Shown one piece after another: positions 4,168 through 6,335 of a DNA stretch of 6,335 bases. The position numbers were made by a program, and so were the translations under genes. Under the pieces are notes generated by a model that did not search any database, had not been told where the DNA came from, and worked only from the letters and a program-made list of their open reading frames with translations. The stretch's first letter is position 1; every line of letters begins with the position of its first letter. The stretch is from JAZKIX01 sp040384645 (GTDB lineage: Bacteria; Pseudomonadota; Gammaproteobacteria; Burkholderiales; Burkholderiaceae_D). The stretch lies in the NCBI GenBank assembly GCA_040384645.1, contig JAZKIX010000090.1, positions 1 through 6,335 on the forward strand, given 5' to 3'.

Positions 4168-4982
4168 GTGAAGATTGTGCGGCGCTCCGGCGCAAAACCG
4201 GCGTCGCCCGAATCTAGATATTTACTCAACGTGCCTGCAGTGCAGGCTCTTTTTTTTCAAATCCTTTCTTTCTTTATCGTTTTGCTGATTGCCCGAAGTT
4301 TAGGGGCGATTCTCGGCATAACGATGCATATCCTTGTTATTGCATTTCTTCAGGGCTTGATCGCGGCCNNNNNNNNNNCAGGCGGCTTTCTCATCGCACG
4401 AATTCCAGAAAGATTGCGATTCAATTTTTCTTTCCCTTCGTTTTGCTTTTCGGCCTGTTTTTACAACTGCCGTCCTACCTTTTCCTGTTTGCCTTTCTCA
4501 TTTTTCTCTTCCTGTACTGGAGCACTTTCCGTACTCAGGTTCCTTTTTACCCATCGAATCTGGCGACTTGGGATGCAGTGGCCGAGTTATTGCCGAAAGA
4601 TAGAGGTATCCATCTCATCGATATCGGTAGTGGTTTAGGCGGTTTGGTTTTGAATTTGGCGAAGCGTCGGCCAGATAGTCATTTTCTTGGTATAGAAATT
4701 GCACCGTTGCCATGGCTGGTGAGTATGTTGCGCGCACGTTTCACACAGAGTTCTGCGCACTTTATGCGTGGCGATTATGACCGCTTGAATTTTGCTGAAT
4801 ACGACGTTGTGTTTGCGTATTTGTCCCCAGTGGCGATGCCTGCGTTGTGGGAAAAAGCGCGCACCGAAATGCGGTCTGGTGCGATGTTGTTGAGTTATGA
4901 GTTCCCAATTCCGGAGGTCGAGCCAACTTTCACGGTATCGCCTGCTGCAAATAATCCTAAAATTTATGGTTGGCGTATATAA
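4168..4982 (+). CDS. Membrane-anchored class I SAM-dependent methyltransferase, broken by an assembly gap
   Basis: The GTG at 4168 follows GGAAAGAG by seven bases. The first 67 codons (to 4368) give a basic N-terminus, then hydrophobic helices (about residues 29-50 and 51-67). After the Ns the frame changes. From 4380 it reads through two more hydrophobic stretches (FFFPFVLLFGLFLQLPSYLF, then FAFLIFLFLYW), then YWSTFRTQVPFYPS and a cytoplasmic methyltransferase domain. That domain has motif I LIDIGSGLGG (4614-4643) for the SAM glycine loop, GIEIAP with the ribose-binding acidic residue, RGDYDRLNFAEYDVVFAYLSP, and a C-terminal strand region to GWRI. Total length is probably near 270 residues. 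The substrate is unknown; small molecule, lipid and protein are all possible. It sits in line with flhDC, 33 bases after flhC, and before motAB, suggesting at least partial co-transcription. It is probably intact in the organism; the break is most simply an assembly artefact. Confidence 0.8.
4233..4257 (+). terminator. Terminator-like hairpin inside the methyltransferase gene, 100 bases after flhC
   Basis: GCCTGC (4233-4238) and GCAGGC (4242-4247) form a perfect GC-rich six-pair stem around AGT, followed by TC and eight Ts (4250-4257). By form this is an intrinsic terminator, but it is read as codons 22-30 of the methyltransferase (VPAVQALFF). It could end a share of flhDC transcripts and lower expression of the downstream gene. 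The stem is short, so its efficiency is uncertain, and translating ribosomes would hinder folding. Confidence 0.55.
4369..4378. other. Assembly gap (10 Ns)
   Basis: Exactly ten unknown bases lie inside the methyltransferase gene. Ten Ns is commonly a placeholder, so the true distance may differ. Joining the frame before the gap to the frame that encodes the methyltransferase domain needs a missing length of 3k+2 bases (for example 8 or 11), unless the contig ends also carry errors. Confidence 0.95.
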
Positions 4983-5014
4983 GATTGTTGGACATTCTTG
5001 TGAGAGGATGTGAT

Positions 5015-5041
5015 TCAAGTTCCTGCAATTAAAGCCGTTGA
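5015..5041 (+). promoter_or_regulatory. FliA (sigma28)-like promoter of motAB
   Basis: TCAAGTTC (5015-5022), an 11-base spacer (5023-5033) and GCCGTTGA (5034-5041) match 6/8 and 6/8 of TAAAGTTT-N11-GCCGATAA. TCAAG is also a familiar sigma28 -35 variant in other proteobacteria. It lies 32 bases after the methyltransferase stop and about 125 bases before the motA start once transcription begins near 5048. motAB being a FliA-dependent late operon agrees with the enteric hierarchy. Confidence 0.7.
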
Positions 5042-5171
5042 AAGCCATATAGCCATGCCCAAAAAATCGAGTTAAGTGCGTCGCTCGAACAAACGGGCAA
5101 TCATCTCGGTTGCGTATTGGCAATTGTTGAGGCAATAATGGCATCCTAAATCCAAAAATCGGAGCACACGC

Positions 5172-6032
5172 TTGTTAGTTATCATCGGATATATTGTCGT
5201 CCTCGCATCGGTTTTTGGGGGATTTGTACTGGCGGGTGGTCACATCGCCTCATTGTTTCAACCAGTCGAATTATTGATGATTGGCGGAGCGGCGACCGGC
5301 GCATTTTTTGTCGGGAATAACGGCAAAGCGATCAAGGCAACGCTTAAGGCTTTACCTAGTGTTCTCAAGGGCTCCAAATATACAAAATCCTTGTATATGG
5401 AATTGATGACTCTCTTGTTCGAAATTCTCACCAAGGTGCGCAAGGAAGGTTTGATGTCGATTGAAGGTGATATCGATGTCCCTGAAGAAAGCGCTATCTT
5501 CACAAAGTATCCGACTGTTCTGGCGGATCACCATATTATTGAATTCATCACTGACTATTTGCGATTGATGGTGTCCGGAAATATGGACGCATTCCAGATC
5601 GAAAATCTGATGGACAATGAGATCGATACTCACCATGCTGAAGGTGAAATTCCCGTGCATTGCATTGCAAAACTGGGTGATGGCTTCCCGGCTTTCGGTA
5701 TTGTGGCGGCGGTTATGGGTGTGGTGCACACCATGGCGTCGGTCGGTTTGCCGCCGGCCGAGTTGGGCATTTTGATTGCAAATGCACTGGTCGGTACTTT
5801 CCTGGGTATTTTGCTGGCGTATGGTTTTGTGTCCCCTATATCCAGCGTGCTCGAGCAAAAATTGCACGAATCGTCAAAAGTATTTCAATGTATCAAGGTC
5901 ACATTGCTGGCAAGCTTGAACGGTTATGCCCCGGCACTTGCAGTCGAGTTTGGTCGTAAGGTATTGTTTTCGACAGAGCGTCCTTCTTTCAGCGAATTGG
6001 AAGAGCACATCAAGCAATCGAAATCAAAATAA
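5172..6032 (+). CDS. motA: MotA, flagellar stator membrane protein
   Basis: MotA and MotB form the inner-membrane proton-driven stator, and the MotA cytoplasmic loop pushes on rotor protein FliG. The 286-residue product has four membrane segments (about 2-22, 34-51, 170-192 and 198-220) and a large cytoplasmic loop between the second and third. The functional residues known from Escherichia coli fall at the same numbers: Arg90 and Glu98 (KVRKEGLMSIE) for FliG contact, and Pro173 (GFPAFG) and Pro222 (VSPISS) near the proton channel. The start is TTG at 5172, giving MLVIIGYIVV, preceded by GGAG (5161-5164) with seven bases between; no ATG fits the conserved N-terminus. motB follows after 56 bases, so they form an operon driven from the FliA-like promoter upstream. 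A weak TTG start may help limit stator output. Confidence 0.97.
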   Translation: MLVIIGYIVVLASVFGGFVLAGGHIASLFQPVELLMIGGAATGAFFVGNNGKAIKATLKALPSVLKGSKYTKSLYMELMTLLFEILTKVRKEGLMSIEGDIDVPEESAIFTKYPTVLADHHIIEFITDYLRLMVSGNMDAFQIENLMDNEIDTHHAEGEIPVHCIAKLGDGFPAFGIVAAVMGVVHTMASVGLPPAELGILIANALVGTFLGILLAYGFVSPISSVLEQKLHESSKVFQCIKVTLLASLNGYAPALAVEFGRKVLFSTERPSFSELEEHIKQSKSK

Positions 6033-6037
6033 ACAGA

Positions 6038-6054
6038 TTCTTAATACATAAGAA
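6038..6054 (+). repeat. Small AT-rich inverted repeat between motA and motB
   Basis: TTCTTA (6038-6043) and TAAGAA (6049-6054) are perfect complements with a five-base loop, starting six bases after the motA stop. The stem is weak and has no T run, so it is not a terminator. At most it marks the junction in the motAB message. Confidence 0.3.
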
Positions 6055-6088
6055 CCAAAGAATATAGAAGAACCTAGCGGAGACTTAC

Positions 6089-6335
6089 ATGGCTGACGAA
6101 GGACTCCGTCCCATTATCGTAAAACGTATCAAGAAATCCGGTGGCGGCCATCATGGCGGCGCCTGGAAAATTGCATACGCGGATTTTGTGACAGCGATGA
6201 TGGCGTTCTTCCTGCTGATGTGGTTGCTTGGTTCGACGACCAAGGGTAACTTGCAGGGGATCGCGGATTATTTCGCCACACCGTTGAAGGTGGCAATGGC
6301 GGGCGGTTCCGGCAGCGGTGACGCAACCAGCGTAA
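6089..6335 (+). CDS. motB: MotB, flagellar stator protein (N-terminal part, cut by window end)
   Basis: The first 82 codons are present: a basic cytoplasmic N-terminus (MADEGLRPIIVKRIKKSGGG), then AWKIAYADFVTAMMAFFLLMWLL, the single membrane segment. Asp32, the essential proton-binding residue, is at the same number as in Escherichia coli. The following NLQGIADYFATPLKVAM matches the plug/linker region that keeps unassembled stators closed. The peptidoglycan-binding OmpA-like domain expected at the C-terminus lies beyond the window. The start is supported by GGAG (6079-6082) six bases before the ATG. It is translated from the motA message and needs MotA for function. Confidence 0.95.
   Translation, partial: MADEGLRPIIVKRIKKSGGGHHGGAWKIAYADFVTAMMAFFLLMWLLGSTTKGNLQGIADYFATPLKVAMAGGSGSGDATSV

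Noticed and set aside
5096..5136. Three GGCAAT copies in the motA leader
   Set aside because: Six-base matches at irregular spacing (23 and 12 bases) with no dyad or known motif; likely chance.

Overview
The window looks like chromosomal DNA from a betaproteobacterium of the Burkholderiales, most likely Oxalobacteraceae (Herminiimonas/Janthinobacterium-like). This is inferred from protein character, moderate GC, and the combination of a stand-alone lysC next to tRNA-Ser with an flhDC-motAB block. No search could be run, so the genus is only a suggestion. Ten Ns at 4369-4378 show that this is an unfinished assembly.

Left part (1-2400), housekeeping and small unknown genes. lysC (aspartokinase, 13-1266) is followed by a tRNA-Ser(GCU) gene at 1367-1460. 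The tRNA has its own sigma70-type promoter and a strong intrinsic terminator. Next come an unrecognised 158-residue protein (1581-2057, +) and a small 67-residue protein on the opposite strand (2388-2185). These two converge on a shared bidirectional terminator at 2096-2126.

Middle part (2389-3203), an 815-base region with no convincing gene, rich in regulatory-looking sequence. It holds two tandem matches to the flagellar sigma factor FliA (sigma28), a hairpin over the -10 of the first, a series of short perfect inverted repeats, a -35-less TATAAA box, and short direct repeats next to the flhD ribosome-binding site. The AT-rich stretch lies at about 2790-2960.

Right part (3204-6335), flagellar control and motor. 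flhD and flhC encode the FlhD-FlhC master activator of flagellar genes. A membrane-anchored class I SAM-dependent methyltransferase gene (4168-4982) follows in the same direction; it is interrupted by the assembly gap, and a terminator-like hairpin lies inside its first 90 bases. After another FliA-type promoter come motA (TTG start, complete) and motB (cut by the window end), the proton-driven stator proteins. FlhDC would switch on flagellar genes including fliA, and FliA would then drive motAB. The tandem FliA-like sites suggest that FliA may also feed back on flhDC.

The observations most worth checking are the possible FliA-to-flhDC loop, the intragenic terminator between flhC and the methyltransferase, and the methyltransferase itself as an unusual member of a flagellar operon. 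None of these proves a new system from sequence alone.
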